Positions 7,159-16,450 of a DNA stretch of 64,000 nucleotides are shown piece after piece (the stretch's first letter is position 1; the number at the start of each line of letters is the position of its first letter). The translations under genes were made by a program, and so were the position numbers. The notes beneath the pieces were generated by a model. That model was not told the DNA's origin, did not search any database, and saw only the letters and a program-made list of their open reading frames with translations. This stretch comes from an uncultured Christensenella sp. GTDB lineage: Bacteria; Bacillota; Clostridia; Christensenellales; Pumilibacteraceae. The stretch lies in the NCBI GenBank assembly GCA_910585955.1, contig CAJUGC010000006.1, positions 62,001-126,000 on the forward strand. Direction: 5' to 3'.

Positions 7159-8214
7159 CTAATACAGTCTCGGGCGGGGCGGAGCGGACAAAAGCGCGGA
7201 TACGGTTTCGGGGTCGGCTATCCCCGTGACGGGCAAAGAGCGCTCTTGCTGAAAAGATCGCACGGCGTTTTCCGTATCGGCGCCGAAAATGCCGTCTATC
7301 GTCACCGGATAGAGACGGGAAAGAAGTCGCCGCTGTAAAAGCGTGACGTGCGAGCCGCCGCTGCCCTCCGAAAGAGTTCCGCTCTCGTCTGCCGTCAGAA
7401 GCCGCCTGTAGGTTGCCGCGCCCGCAATCCCGTCGGGCTCGAGCCCGTTTAAAAGCTGGAAGTCGACGAGGGCGTTTCGCGTTCCCATGCCGAAAACTCC
7501 GTCGGGATAGACGTCGAAGCCGTCGCTTGTAAGGAGATATTGCAAGAGCTTTACGGCATTGCCGCGTTCGCCTGCGCGCACCGTCCTGTAGGCGGAAATA
7601 TCTCCGCGCTCTACATACGGCACGTCGAGATTGAGACAGGTGGCTTTCGCCGCGCTTTCCGCAACGGTGATGACGAAATCGGGGTCGAGCATGAGCGTAG
7701 CTTCGTAAAAGTTTGTCATGAATCCGGGTTCTACAAGGGCGGAAACGCAGTTGACCGAGCCGAGCACGCCTATATCGAGGTCTTGCAGAGAGTTCCCCTT
7801 AAGTCCGCTTTGCGAAAGCTCCAAAGCAATGTCCTCCGCGTAGGCGCGCGAAGCGTCCGGGTACGGGTTACGCGAGGAAAAGGCGGTCACGAAGCCGCTT
7901 ATATCGGTAAAGACCGAGCCGCTTCCGTAAGCATTGTATCCGAACGTGACAAGGCGTGTCAGGCGGGCGGAGTTTATGCGCATGACGCGAGTCGAAATCG
8001 ACGGGTCGGAGTCCTCGGGTTTTACGTCGTATACGTTGAAACCGACGCGCAGACAGGCTTCGAGAAAGCGTATTTTTGCGGCGCGGTTGAATTCGTTTTC
8101 GTGTATGGCTCGGTTTATGTACGGCATGACGGGCGTGCGTTTGCCGGGAGTGGGCGGGCTCATTCCGTGTTCGTCGTTGCCGCCTATGAGAAAGCTTGCG
8201 GGATTGTTGGGCAT
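7159..8214 (-). CDS. N-acetylmuramoyl-L-alanine amidase with two peptidoglycan-binding domains
   Basis: A 351-residue wall hydrolase. Residues 1-200 are an Amidase_3-like zinc amidase fold (GMSPPTPGKRTP near the N-terminus, a conserved Glu in the ENEFNRAAKI helix, and the VSALVEPGFMTN strand with the catalytic Glu). Residues 210-345 hold two PG_binding_1 domains (GVFGMGTRNALVDFQ and GIFGADTENAVRSFQ). There is no signal peptide, so it may be released by lysis, act in a forespore or mother cell, or be exported another way. AAGGAG six bases before the ATG fixes the start. The normal amidase SxHxN motif is replaced by FGYNAYGSG, so this is a divergent subfamily. Confidence 0.82.
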   Translation of the reverse strand: MPNNPASFLIGGNDEHGMSPPTPGKRTPVMPYINRAIHENEFNRAAKIRFLEACLRVGFNVYDVKPEDSDPSISTRVMRINSARLTRLVTFGYNAYGSGSVFTDISGFVTAFSSRNPYPDASRAYAEDIALELSQSGLKGNSLQDLDIGVLGSVNCVSALVEPGFMTNFYEATLMLDPDFVITVAESAAKATCLNLDVPYVERGDISAYRTVRAGERGNAVKLLQYLLTSDGFDVYPDGVFGMGTRNALVDFQLLNGLEPDGIAGAATYRRLLTADESGTLSEGSGGSHVTLLQRRLLSRLYPVTIDGIFGADTENAVRSFQQERSLPVTGIADPETVSALLSAPPRPRLY

Positions 8215-8287
8215 AAATATCTCCTTGCCGTTCGCGCTTATAGGTCAACCGCCGAATTTTCGTTTGCGGAAAAATACACTTAAACGG

Positions 8288-8316
8288 TTGCTTGCGCGGA
8301 CATTATATTGTATAAT
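8288..8316 (+). promoter_or_regulatory. promoter of fabV
   Basis: TTGCTT (8288-8293), a 17-base spacer and TATAAT (8311-8316), about 60 bases upstream of the fabV ATG. Confidence 0.75.
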
Positions 8317-8375
8317 ATATGCGAAGCTTCGGCGATATGACAAGGAGCGAAAACAAAAAAAGGAGACCGCTATTT

Positions 8376-9551
8376 ATGATAGTCGAACCTAAAGTAAGAG
8401 GATTTATTTGCACGACGGCGCACCCCGAGGGGCTTAAAGCCGCGGTAAAAGAGGACATAGATTTTGTGCGCGAGAGAGGGCGCGTCGACGCGGGCAAAAA
8501 CGTGCTTGTCATAGGCGCGTCCATGGGATACGGGCTTTCTGCGCGCATAGCGGCGGCTTTCGGCGGCGGCGCGGACACTTTGGGTGTAATATTCGACCGA
8601 CCTCCCACGCAGAGCCGCACGGCTTCGGCAGGGTGGTACAACACGGCGGCTTTTGCGGAATTTGCCAAAGCCGAGAGCTTATATCATAAGACGATAAACG
8701 GCGACGCTTTTTCGGACGAAGTCAAACAAAAGGTCGTCGAAACGCTCAAAGCCGACGGCAAAGTTCTCGACAGCGTAATATATTCGGTAGCCGCGCCGCG
8801 CCGTACGCTTAAGGACGGCACGACGGTAAGCTCTGTTTTAAAGACGGTAGACAAGCCGTTCGCGAACAAGACTATCGACCTTCGCACGAAAGAGATAAGC
8901 GAGGTTTCCATTTCGCCCGCCACCGACGAGGAAATAGCAAACACCGTAAAGGTTATGGGCGGCGAAGATTGGATAGAGTGGATGACTCTTTTGAAGAGCG
9001 AAGGGCTTTTGAAGGGCGGCGCAGTGACCGCCGCATTCTCGTACATAGGACCCGAAATGACTCACCCGATATATAAAGACGGTTCGATCGGCATGGCGAA
9101 AAAGGATCTCGCGCTCGCCGCCGAAAAGCTGAGAAGACTCGGGCTTCGCGCGTTCGTGTCGGTGAATAAGGCGCTCGTAACGCAGTCGAGCTCGGCGATT
9201 CCCATCGTGCCGCTGTATATTTCGTTGCTTTATAAGGTCATGAAAGCTCGGGGAACGCACGAGACGACGATAGGGCAAATGCAGAGGCTGTTCGGAGACA
9301 AGCGCCTTCATTCGGGCGCGGTTACGGACGAGGAAGCGTTTATCCGCCTCGACGATCTCGAAATGGACGAGCCTACTCAAAACGAAGTAAAGCGATTGTG
9401 GGACATGGCGGGCAAAGCGCCGCTCGACGACATCGCCGACATAAAGGGCTACGACGACGACTTTTTGCGTCTTTTCGGCTTCGGCGTAAAGGGCGTAGAC
9501 TATTCGGCGGACGTAAACGTAGACGTGAAAATAGACGGTCTCGTGGAATAA
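8376..9551 (+). CDS. fabV: trans-2-enoyl-CoA/ACP reductase FabV
   Basis: A 391-residue NAD(P)H-dependent enoyl reductase of the FabV/TER family, reducing trans-2-enoyl thioesters in fatty-acid synthesis or butyrate-type fermentation. It begins with the family signature MIVEPKVRGFICTTAHPEG and continues with a Rossmann loop (GASMGYGLSARIAAAFG). The Y-x8-K catalytic pair is in SYIGPEMTHPIYKDGSIGMAKK. The start at 8376 is set by the signature and by AGGAG upstream; an open frame extends back to 8319 but would add an untypical leader. It is monocistronic. fabZ lies about 19 kb away. Confidence 0.95.
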   Translation: MIVEPKVRGFICTTAHPEGLKAAVKEDIDFVRERGRVDAGKNVLVIGASMGYGLSARIAAAFGGGADTLGVIFDRPPTQSRTASAGWYNTAAFAEFAKAESLYHKTINGDAFSDEVKQKVVETLKADGKVLDSVIYSVAAPRRTLKDGTTVSSVLKTVDKPFANKTIDLRTKEISEVSISPATDEEIANTVKVMGGEDWIEWMTLLKSEGLLKGGAVTAAFSYIGPEMTHPIYKDGSIGMAKKDLALAAEKLRRLGLRAFVSVNKALVTQSSSAIPIVPLYISLLYKVMKARGTHETTIGQMQRLFGDKRLHSGAVTDEEAFIRLDDLEMDEPTQNEVKRLWDMAGKAPLDDIADIKGYDDDFLRLFGFGVKGVDYSADVNVDVKIDGLVE

Positions 9552-9576
9552 TAATCGCAAAACGCATTTGCGCGAT

Positions 9577-9606
9577 AAAAAGCGGAGCAGACGACTCCGC
9601 TTTTTT
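9577..9606 (+). terminator. terminator after fabV
   Basis: AAAAAGCGGAG (9577-9587) pairs with CTCCGCTTTTT (9595-9605) around a 7-base loop, followed by further T residues. Confidence 0.9.
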
Positions 9607-9667
9607 GTTTTGCGGCGCTTTGTGTTTTTCAATATAGGTCGTATACCTAAAGTTTAGGGCAAAAGTA

Positions 9668-9696
9668 TTGTTTTTTTTCTGTTTTTGTTTTATCAT
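9668..9696 (+). promoter_or_regulatory. promoter of the RHS gene
   Basis: TTGTTT (9668-9673), 17 bases, then TATCAT (9691-9696), about 48 bases before the ATG. A short inverted repeat (TAGGT/ACCTA, around 9635) lies upstream. Confidence 0.5.
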
Positions 9697-9743
9697 AATT
9701 ACAAATGGACTTATTGAAAAATCGGGAGTGATCGGGAAAAATC

Positions 9744-12700
9744 ATGATAAACAATATACATAAAAACAGAGTCGACGCTTTCGGCGCGAAAAACAAGACG
9801 GTTTATCTGCTTCCCGACGGAAATTTCAAAATAACGGCGCAGTCTTTTCCGTGCGTAACTAAACTCGCAGGTTTGAACCCTGCGAGTCGCGAAGAAACGG
9901 AAACGATAAAAACTTTGTTGAAAACCGAGTTTCGAGGCGTTAAACCGAGAAGCGACGATAATACGGAAAACATTTTAGGCAGATTAAGTATGAGCTGCTA
10001 TGTTTTACCGTACGGGACTTATTTATCCGACGCGCAAAGCTATGCCTCGGGATACGTCAGAAGCGGAAACATAACTTTGCTGTTTATACCCGTCGTTACG
10101 TTTAATTTCGCCCGCATATCGAAATTGGGAAGAATAACGAAAGCAGGCGTAAGGTTTAAAACCGATTCCGGGGACAACGCCGAATGTGTGATGCGCAGGT
10201 TCGACAGCGGTACGAGCGGAGCGGTAGTTTCGTATGACGACGACGGATATTTCGATTTGACTCCTATAATTTCGACTGCGGTCAAAGGCGACGTGGATTT
10301 ATGTATCGAAAACGAAAATCCCGACGCTGTAAAATATTTTTCGAGCAATGACAGCGACGACGTAAACTCGCGCCCGATCTTGGAAGTGACGTATATTCCT
10401 TACGAATCGGCTTTGCTTGGGCAGCAATACTTTACGGCTTCGGCGGGGGAAATTTCTTGCGCCGTAGACATCTTGACGGGCGTTCCGTACATAAGCCGTC
10501 CGCTGTTGAGTTTGGGCGGGCTGAAAATGCCGCTTGCGTTGTCTTTGAACTATAACACGAAAAATTTAAGCGACGAGAGTATCGGAAGTTCGGGACTGCC
10601 TGTCGGGTGGGCTACGAATTACAGTCGGTTTTGTAAAGCGAGTACGTTTACCGCCGGCGACGGAAAAACCGAAAAATGTCATGTTTATATAGACGGGCAG
10701 GGCAAAAGGCATATTTTCCGCCCGGCGCAAAACAGCTCGGTTTTGTGGGCGGACAGCTGCGGAACGGGACTTGTTTTGAAAGAAACGTCGGGCGGAACGG
10801 AGATTTCCGACGAAAACGGAAATTTCATGTATTTCGATATACACGGAAGATTGAAAAAACTCGTAGGCAAAATGTCGAAAACGGCAACGGCCGAAACAAA
10901 TATCGAATATTCGGACGACAATTCGTCTCGTATTCGCACGATAACCGACGGCATGGGGCGCAGAGCGACCTTTTCTTACGGCGTAGCGTCTGTTACGGTG
11001 AGTTATAACGGTCTGGAAAAAGTAACTGTAAAAAAAGATTCGAACGGCTGTATTTTACAGATAATACGAAAAAGCGGCGGCGTGTCGGAAATCGATAATT
11101 TTACTTCGGCTTCGAGCGGGGAAATAACGGGTATGACCGCGGCAAACGGAGAAAAAATCGAGTTGGACTACGTCGATTCTCCGAGACTTTCCAAGCTCGT
11201 CACTCGGCAAAACGATAGGACGCAAATATTTTCCTACGGTTTCTTGCAGACGACGATCACCGACAATAAGGGCGTAACGCAAGTTTATAATTTCGACGAG
11301 GGCGGCGAAATCGTAAACAGTTACGAAAAAAACGCAGACGATCAAAGCGGCATAAGTTTCGTAGACAGAGAGTCGTGCCAATACTATTCGGGGCGGCTTC
11401 TTACGGGCGTATACAATACGTTCGTATTCGGAAGCATACCGGGGATTTTTCTCGAAAACGTGACCGAGCCGAGAACGATAGAGCCGAGCCAAAGCGTTAC
11501 TTGTTATGAAGTGACGACCAAGGATTTCGCCGTTTTTGCCGCGCGCGCGGAAGTCGAAGGCGCGTATAAAGCGACCGAAAACGAGGAATCGAAAATAAGA
11601 ATAGAGCTGTGGGATTCGCTTTCGCCCGCAAACAAATTGTGCGAGGCGGAGTTCGATCCGTTCGCAGACGGAGCGCAAATAGCCGCGAAGCCTTTTTTGG
11701 CGCTGTCGGATAGGGCAATGGCGGCTCATGTTTTCAAATTGAAAATACGCATAGATTGCCGCGCGGCTGCCGTTCGGCTTTTCGGTTTGAGTATCGGACC
11801 GATGAACAGCGCTGTCGAAAGGGTATGCTGCGATAAAGATTTGGGCTACGGATCTTATCCCAACGTCGGAAACAATTATTTTATGAGCAAAAACGACGGC
11901 GTAAGTTTCGGCTCTGGCGTAAGCGTCGGCGGCGAGATCGTATTGCAGTCGGAGGACTATATCGCAAACGCAAAAAACTATCAGACCCGAAAGGGCGGTT
12001 CGTGGAATTTTTGGTACGACAGAAAGCGCAAAATGGTTGCGAATATCACAAACGCCGTCGTGAGTTTCCCGTCGGGGCGGACGTTCGACTTTTCGAAAGA
12101 CAAATTGAGCGAAATATCCGTGGACAACGCCGCAAACGCAGTCGGCGTTCAAAAGACGTACGACACGTCGAGCGACTGTTATTTGACGGTTCATCAAAGA
12201 AGCTACAACGAGGCAATGGGCGAAAAGCACAGCTATTATTATTACGGTGACTGCTACAATTTGCTCAAGTCTCAAACCGAGCAAACCGTCGCCGAAAACA
12301 CATATGATTCCGACGGCTATCTCACAAAAGAAAAGGTTGCGGAAAACGCAACGCCCGCGTATAGTATAACCTCTGAATATTCGTATTCCGATGATTTTCT
12401 TGTCCAAGAGAAAGATTGCCTTTTGTCGACTTCGTCCGCGACGAAGTACGGCTACGACTTGTTCGGCAACGTGACGAAAATCACGGCGCCGAACTCGTTT
12501 GCGACCGATTATACTTTCGATACGTTCGGCGACAGGCTCGAAAAGGTGAGCGGGACAATAAGCGGCGTCGTCAACAAAAACGACATAACTTACGGCGGCG
12601 GCAAAGTGACGAAGGTTTCGCACGGCGGCGTAAACTACGATTTCGGATATGACGAGCGCGGCAACATAAATTCCGTGAAGATAAACGACACGCTTTACTT

Positions 12701-14924
12701 GGGCAGAACGTTTACATATTCGGACGACGTAGACACTGTCCGAACCTTCTATTCCAACGATCGAATCGTCTATACGAGCACCTACGACAAATACGATCGT
12801 CTCGTAAAGCAAGGGGCGGCGTCGTATATATATGCTTCGCCGACAAACGCGGACGAACTCGCCGCCGCCTATGCCGCAACGAGTTACGACGACAGCGGTT
12901 TTCCCGTAAACTCGAGCAGCCTGCCGTATAAGGTGATAGACAACTATTGTTCTTCCGTGACAAAGCTTGCCTATAACAAGCTTAACAACCTGATAAGCGC
13001 CGTCGAAACATTGCCGAGCGGTTCGGAGCTTTCTTATACGGTGGAATATAACGAGCGCAATTTGCCGAACGCCGTGACTTATTCCCATGCGGGAAAGACA
13101 TTGCAAAGCCTCGCGTTCGCCTACAGAGACGACAGTCTCGAGTATGGAGACGAAGTAAAAAGCACGACGACGAAATGCGGAACTACGACGGTCGTTTCTT
13201 CTACGACAAGGGACAAACTCAATCGTATTTCGGGCGAAGGACTCGTAAACGGTTACTTCCAAACCGACAAAAAGTACGAGTATTTTGCGGACGACATACA
13301 CTCAAACGGCACTACGAATTGCGTAAAGAGCTGTACGACTCGATTCTTCGCTTTCGGGCAAAAAGCCTACGAGACGACCGACAGCTTCGAATACGACATA
13401 AACCGAAACATAACCAAACAGACCTTTACAAATAAAGGCGCGCCCTACAGTATCACTTACGGATACGACGCGTACAATCGCCTGACGCGGGAGAACAATC
13501 CCGGTATGGGCAAGAGCTATACTTACGAATACGACGCGGGCGGCAATATAACAAGAAAGAGAGAGTATGCTTTTTCGGCTGGCTCGCTCGGCTCGGCGAC
13601 GAAAACATATAACTACACATACGGCGGCGGGGATCGGCTTACCGCTTGGGACGGCAAAACATTTGCTTACGACAGTTGCGGCAATCCCACTGCATACAAG
13701 GGCGAAAATATGACCTGGACGCGCGGCAGACTGCTCGCTTCTTATACGAAGAGCGGCACGAGATATTCTTTCGCCTACGACGCAAACGGAATAAGAAGAA
13801 GGAAAACGACGTCTGCGGGCTATACCGAATATCTTGTTTCAAACGGCAAATTGGTCGGGCAAGACACCTATGCGAGCGGCTCGTCCACGCCCAATCGAAA
13901 AATAGTTTTCCTCTATGCCCATAGCGGCATGATAGGTTGTGCGATAGATAGTACGGTATATACATATAAGAAGGACGTCTTCGGCAATGTGGTTGCGCTG
14001 ATGTCGGGAATAGGCGAAGTCGCACGCTACGAATATGACGCTTGGGGAAATTGCAGGGTCTTTAATCCCGACGGCACCGAGAATACAAGCAGTACGTTTG
14101 CGGGGAATATAAACCCCATACGCTACCGCTCGTATTACTACGATACGGATTTAGGCTTATACTATTTGCAAACTCGCTATTACGACTCCGCAACGGGCAG
14201 ATTTATAAACCTCGACGCCATAGAATACCTCGCCCCCGAAACCCTCAACGGACTTAATCTCTACGCCTATTGCCTCAATAATCCCGTAATGAATATTGAT
14301 CCGAACGGGACTATAGCTGCGTTTACTATTTTTTTAATCGCTTCAATCGCTTTAGGGGCTATTATCGGAGGAGCAACAAACACATACATAGCATATGAAA
14401 AAGGTGCCAGCGGGTTGGATTTATTAGGTGCGGCTGTTGGCGGTGCAATTATGGGAGGAGCTATGGGTGCAGTAATGACAATCGGCGGCGCGGCGGGTTT
14501 AATTTCGTTAGGAATTCCTGTCGCAGGATTCGGATTGTCAGCGGGAGCGGCAGTAGGTCTTTCCGTGGGTATTGGAGTAGGTGCGGGATTAGCTTCTTAT
14601 TCGGCAGAAAATTTAATAAAAACCACTCCAAGTTGGAATTTGAAAGATTTTGCGTTATCGGGAGTTTCGGGCGGTATACAAGCGGCTACAACATTCGGCA
14701 TTGCGTATGTTGGAGGTCGTGCAGGGTTATTTAACAAGTTGGCGAAAATGGAACCGTTGGAATTCTTTATATATATTACAGAAAATTTTGACGCAGTCTC
14801 AAAGTCACAAGCATTTGCTTATGCGGCAGGCATGTTGGTATCTAATCCTATAGCAAGAACGTTAATATGCTCGATGCCGGGTGCGGCGATTAGGGCGCTA
14901 ATAAAAAAGCTGATTGGATGTTAA
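9744..14924 (+). CDS. RHS/YD-repeat polymorphic toxin with hydrophobic glycine-rich C-terminal domain
   Basis: A 1726-residue protein. Residues 1-240 resemble the DNRLRE-type N-terminal region of Bacillota RHS/WapA proteins. About 240-1440 are RHS/YD repeats (e.g. YGYDAYNRLTRENN, YEYDAGGNI). About 1450-1522 are the core-closing module (YYLQTRYYDSATGRFINLD, NNPVMNIDPNGT). Residues 1523-1726 are the variable tip: a run of glycine-zipper hydrophobic segments, then a cationic tail (RALIKKLIGC). Base composition turns AT-rich immediately after the DPNGT codons (about 14310), the usual sign of tip exchange. No classical signal peptide is visible, so the export route is unclear. No nuclease-type catalytic motif is seen in the tip, so membrane damage is my inference. 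AT-rich putative immunity genes follow. Confidence 0.9.
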   Translation: MINNIHKNRVDAFGAKNKTVYLLPDGNFKITAQSFPCVTKLAGLNPASREETETIKTLLKTEFRGVKPRSDDNTENILGRLSMSCYVLPYGTYLSDAQSYASGYVRSGNITLLFIPVVTFNFARISKLGRITKAGVRFKTDSGDNAECVMRRFDSGTSGAVVSYDDDGYFDLTPIISTAVKGDVDLCIENENPDAVKYFSSNDSDDVNSRPILEVTYIPYESALLGQQYFTASAGEISCAVDILTGVPYISRPLLSLGGLKMPLALSLNYNTKNLSDESIGSSGLPVGWATNYSRFCKASTFTAGDGKTEKCHVYIDGQGKRHIFRPAQNSSVLWADSCGTGLVLKETSGGTEISDENGNFMYFDIHGRLKKLVGKMSKTATAETNIEYSDDNSSRIRTITDGMGRRATFSYGVASVTVSYNGLEKVTVKKDSNGCILQIIRKSGGVSEIDNFTSASSGEITGMTAANGEKIELDYVDSPRLSKLVTRQNDRTQIFSYGFLQTTITDNKGVTQVYNFDEGGEIVNSYEKNADDQSGISFVDRESCQYYSGRLLTGVYNTFVFGSIPGIFLENVTEPRTIEPSQSVTCYEVTTKDFAVFAARAEVEGAYKATENEESKIRIELWDSLSPANKLCEAEFDPFADGAQIAAKPFLALSDRAMAAHVFKLKIRIDCRAAAVRLFGLSIGPMNSAVERVCCDKDLGYGSYPNVGNNYFMSKNDGVSFGSGVSVGGEIVLQSEDYIANAKNYQTRKGGSWNFWYDRKRKMVANITNAVVSFPSGRTFDFSKDKLSEISVDNAANAVGVQKTYDTSSDCYLTVHQRSYNEAMGEKHSYYYYGDCYNLLKSQTEQTVAENTYDSDGYLTKEKVAENATPAYSITSEYSYSDDFLVQEKDCLLSTSSATKYGYDLFGNVTKITAPNSFATDYTFDTFGDRLEKVSGTISGVVNKNDITYGGGKVTKVSHGGVNYDFGYDERGNINSVKINDTLYLGRTFTYSDDVDTVRTFYSNDRIVYTSTYDKYDRLVKQGAASYIYASPTNADELAAAYAATSYDDSGFPVNSSSLPYKVIDNYCSSVTKLAYNKLNNLISAVETLPSGSELSYTVEYNERNLPNAVTYSHAGKTLQSLAFAYRDDSLEYGDEVKSTTTKCGTTTVVSSTTRDKLNRISGEGLVNGYFQTDKKYEYFADDIHSNGTTNCVKSCTTRFFAFGQKAYETTDSFEYDINRNITKQTFTNKGAPYSITYGYDAYNRLTRENNPGMGKSYTYEYDAGGNITRKREYAFSAGSLGSATKTYNYTYGGGDRLTAWDGKTFAYDSCGNPTAYKGENMTWTRGRLLASYTKSGTRYSFAYDANGIRRRKTTSAGYTEYLVSNGKLVGQDTYASGSSTPNRKIVFLYAHSGMIGCAIDSTVYTYKKDVFGNVVALMSGIGEVARYEYDAWGNCRVFNPDGTENTSSTFAGNINPIRYRSYYYDTDLGLYYLQTRYYDSATGRFINLDAIEYLAPETLNGLNLYAYCLNNPVMNIDPNGTIAAFTIFLIASIALGAIIGGATNTYIAYEKGASGLDLLGAAVGGAIMGGAMGAVMTIGGAAGLISLGIPVAGFGLSAGAAVGLSVGIGVGAGLASYSAENLIKTTPSWNLKDFALSGVSGGIQAATTFGIAYVGGRAGLFNKLAKMEPLEFFIYITENFDAVSKSQAFAYAAGMLVSNPIARTLICSMPGAAIRALIKKLIGC
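14310..14924 (+). other. RHS variable tip (candidate membrane-acting toxin domain)
   Basis: About 203 residues after DPNGT. They comprise glycine-rich hydrophobic stretches (such as GAIIGG, GGAIMGGAMGAV and LSVGIGVGAGLA), a short polar segment (TTPSWNLKDF) and an amphipathic, positively charged C-terminus. The sharp drop in GC relative to the RHS core marks it as a horizontally exchanged cassette. Pore formation or membrane insertion is inferred from composition only; the glycine-rich part might instead be a translocation segment for a small C-terminal toxin. Confidence 0.5.
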
Positions 14925-14928
14925 TTAT

Positions 14929-15423
14929 ATGAAAATTAAAAGTGACAAACATGTATGGATTCAGCTTTCATGGCTTATCACATTCGGAATTATTTTCCTC
15001 GGGTTTTTCTGCTATTTTTTAGGCTGGGAATTTAAAATCTCTACTTTTGCCATAGCAACCGGAATAATAACGGCGCTGTTGTCCGTTTTGTGGCTTGTAT
15101 GCTTAATAATAGTAAAGTGTGAAACAAAGTATTATGTGATAAATAAGGAAGGAATAACATTATGGCGTAAAAATGAAATTCTTTACGAGTTAAAAAGTTC
15201 GGAAATTATTGATATGGTTTATGTCGGTTTTATTTGGATATTTATGATGCAGATGGGTAGCGGTTATTTGCATATAACTTGCAGAATAGAAGCGTTGCCG
15301 GATAAAAAGTATGCAACGTTTATTAAGCCGAACGGGATTGCAATACCAACAATTGCAATGTCGAAAAAACAGGCTAAACAATGCGCAAAAATATTAGGCA
15401 TACAGTTAAAACCTTATATCTGA
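14929..15423 (+). CDS. two-TM protein, candidate immunity protein of the RHS tip
   Basis: 164 residues and AT-rich like the RHS tip, starting 4 bases after the RHS stop. There are two membrane helices (about 12-35 and 40-65), then a roughly 95-residue cytoplasmic domain with the strand pattern of small PH-like membrane proteins (KYYVINKEGITLWRKNEI). Being directly downstream of a polymorphic toxin tip is the standard place for the cognate immunity gene, and a membrane location would suit a membrane-acting toxin. No family recognised with certainty. The Shine-Dalgarno site is weak, so coupling to RHS translation is likely. Confidence 0.65.
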   Translation: MKIKSDKHVWIQLSWLITFGIIFLGFFCYFLGWEFKISTFAIATGIITALLSVLWLVCLIIVKCETKYYVINKEGITLWRKNEILYELKSSEIIDMVYVGFIWIFMMQMGSGYLHITCRIEALPDKKYATFIKPNGIAIPTIAMSKKQAKQCAKILGIQLKPYI

Positions 15424-15443
15424 AGTTCAAAGGAGATGTATTT

Positions 15444-16439
15444 GTGAAATCGGAAAATCAAGAAAATAAATGTATTATAAAAAAATATGAATTTGCCAAG
15501 CTAAGCACAAAAAATAAAATATGCTTTATTGTTTTCGGTATCTTAGGTGTTGCATATTTTACATTTGGTAGTTTTGCATTGCTTTTATTAGGTTGGCCGA
15601 TAATACAATACAAGGGAATAAGCAAAGAGCGTAAGCAAGAAATAATAGATACTTTTGCGGGATTTGAAAATCGTGGCGAAGTAATATTTGTACATGATTA
15701 TATATTTTTGCCGAATAAGCGGATTGAATATGCGGGTTGGAATTATAGCGGGACGGAAAGTTATAACCTTATAGGTTGCGGGGCGGAAAGCTATTATGTT
15801 CTCACCAGATCAAACAACAACAAAAAACCTCAGACGGTGAATTTATTGGAAGTCGGATATGAGGGAGAAGAGAAAAAGTTGCTTGCTACTTGGAACAATG
15901 TGCCGAACCCCAATAAGTTGAATGATTATTATTTCAACAACAAGTTATTTGTGGGTCCATTCGACGGTGAATATTATGTTTACGATTTAGCCACACAAAC
16001 TCTTACAACAATGTCCGAGGTTGAATTTAAGACGTTGCCTGAATTAGATTATAATGGTTGGAAAGAACTATACAACTACACTTATGAAATATATGAGAGA
16101 ACCGCCATGTTAAAACTCGGAATTGCCGCCGTGGAAATAACGTCGAAATCGACGGGGGAAGTGAAAGCAGTTACTTTAGACAGACTAAACGCATTTCCCG
16201 AAGGTCAATTTATCCTATCTTTGAATTCGTGTCTTACAGATGATTTTTTCAAGGCGGCAACGGAAAAAGACGGATATATTTACTTGCTTGGCATGATTAA
16301 AGTGTACGATATGGCGATTTTGACTCAATATCAATATCAAAACGTAGTTTTAAAATACGATTTCGAAAATGATATTTTGTCCTATTATTCGTCTATGTTA
16401 TATCCCTGGGACGAAATCCCCCAAATGACGATATTATAA
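15444..16439 (+). CDS. unknown membrane-anchored protein of the RHS island
   Basis: About 331 residues. A basic N-terminus is followed by one or two hydrophobic helices (FIVFGILGVAYFTFGSFALL) and a roughly 260-residue soluble domain with beta-rich, WD/kelch-like short repeats (YYVLTRSNNN, GEYYVYDLATQTLTTMS, GYIYLLGM) that could form a propeller. The GTG start at 15444 follows AAAGGAG and overlaps the end region of the previous gene. AT-rich composition places it in the horizontally mobile cassette. Its last 12 codons and stop are duplicated at 17628-17664. A second immunity gene or a displaced orphan is plausible, and the function is unknown. Confidence 0.6.
   Translation: MKSENQENKCIIKKYEFAKLSTKNKICFIVFGILGVAYFTFGSFALLLLGWPIIQYKGISKERKQEIIDTFAGFENRGEVIFVHDYIFLPNKRIEYAGWNYSGTESYNLIGCGAESYYVLTRSNNNKKPQTVNLLEVGYEGEEKKLLATWNNVPNPNKLNDYYFNNKLFVGPFDGEYYVYDLATQTLTTMSEVEFKTLPELDYNGWKELYNYTYEIYERTAMLKLGIAAVEITSKSTGEVKAVTLDRLNAFPEGQFILSLNSCLTDDFFKAATEKDGYIYLLGMIKVYDMAILTQYQYQNVVLKYDFENDILSYYSSMLYPWDEIPQMTIL
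16401..16437 (+). repeat. copy 1 of a 37-bp direct repeat (gene 3' end)
   Basis: The 3' end of the preceding coding sequence (encoding PWDEIPQMTIL and its stop). It matches 17628-17664 at 34 of 37 positions. Confidence 0.85.
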
Positions 16440-16450
16440 AATTTGAAATT

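Noticed and set aside
11055..13301. 748-codon minus-strand open frame inside the RHS gene
   Set aside because: Antisense to well-formed YD repeats; composition is typical of a shadow frame.
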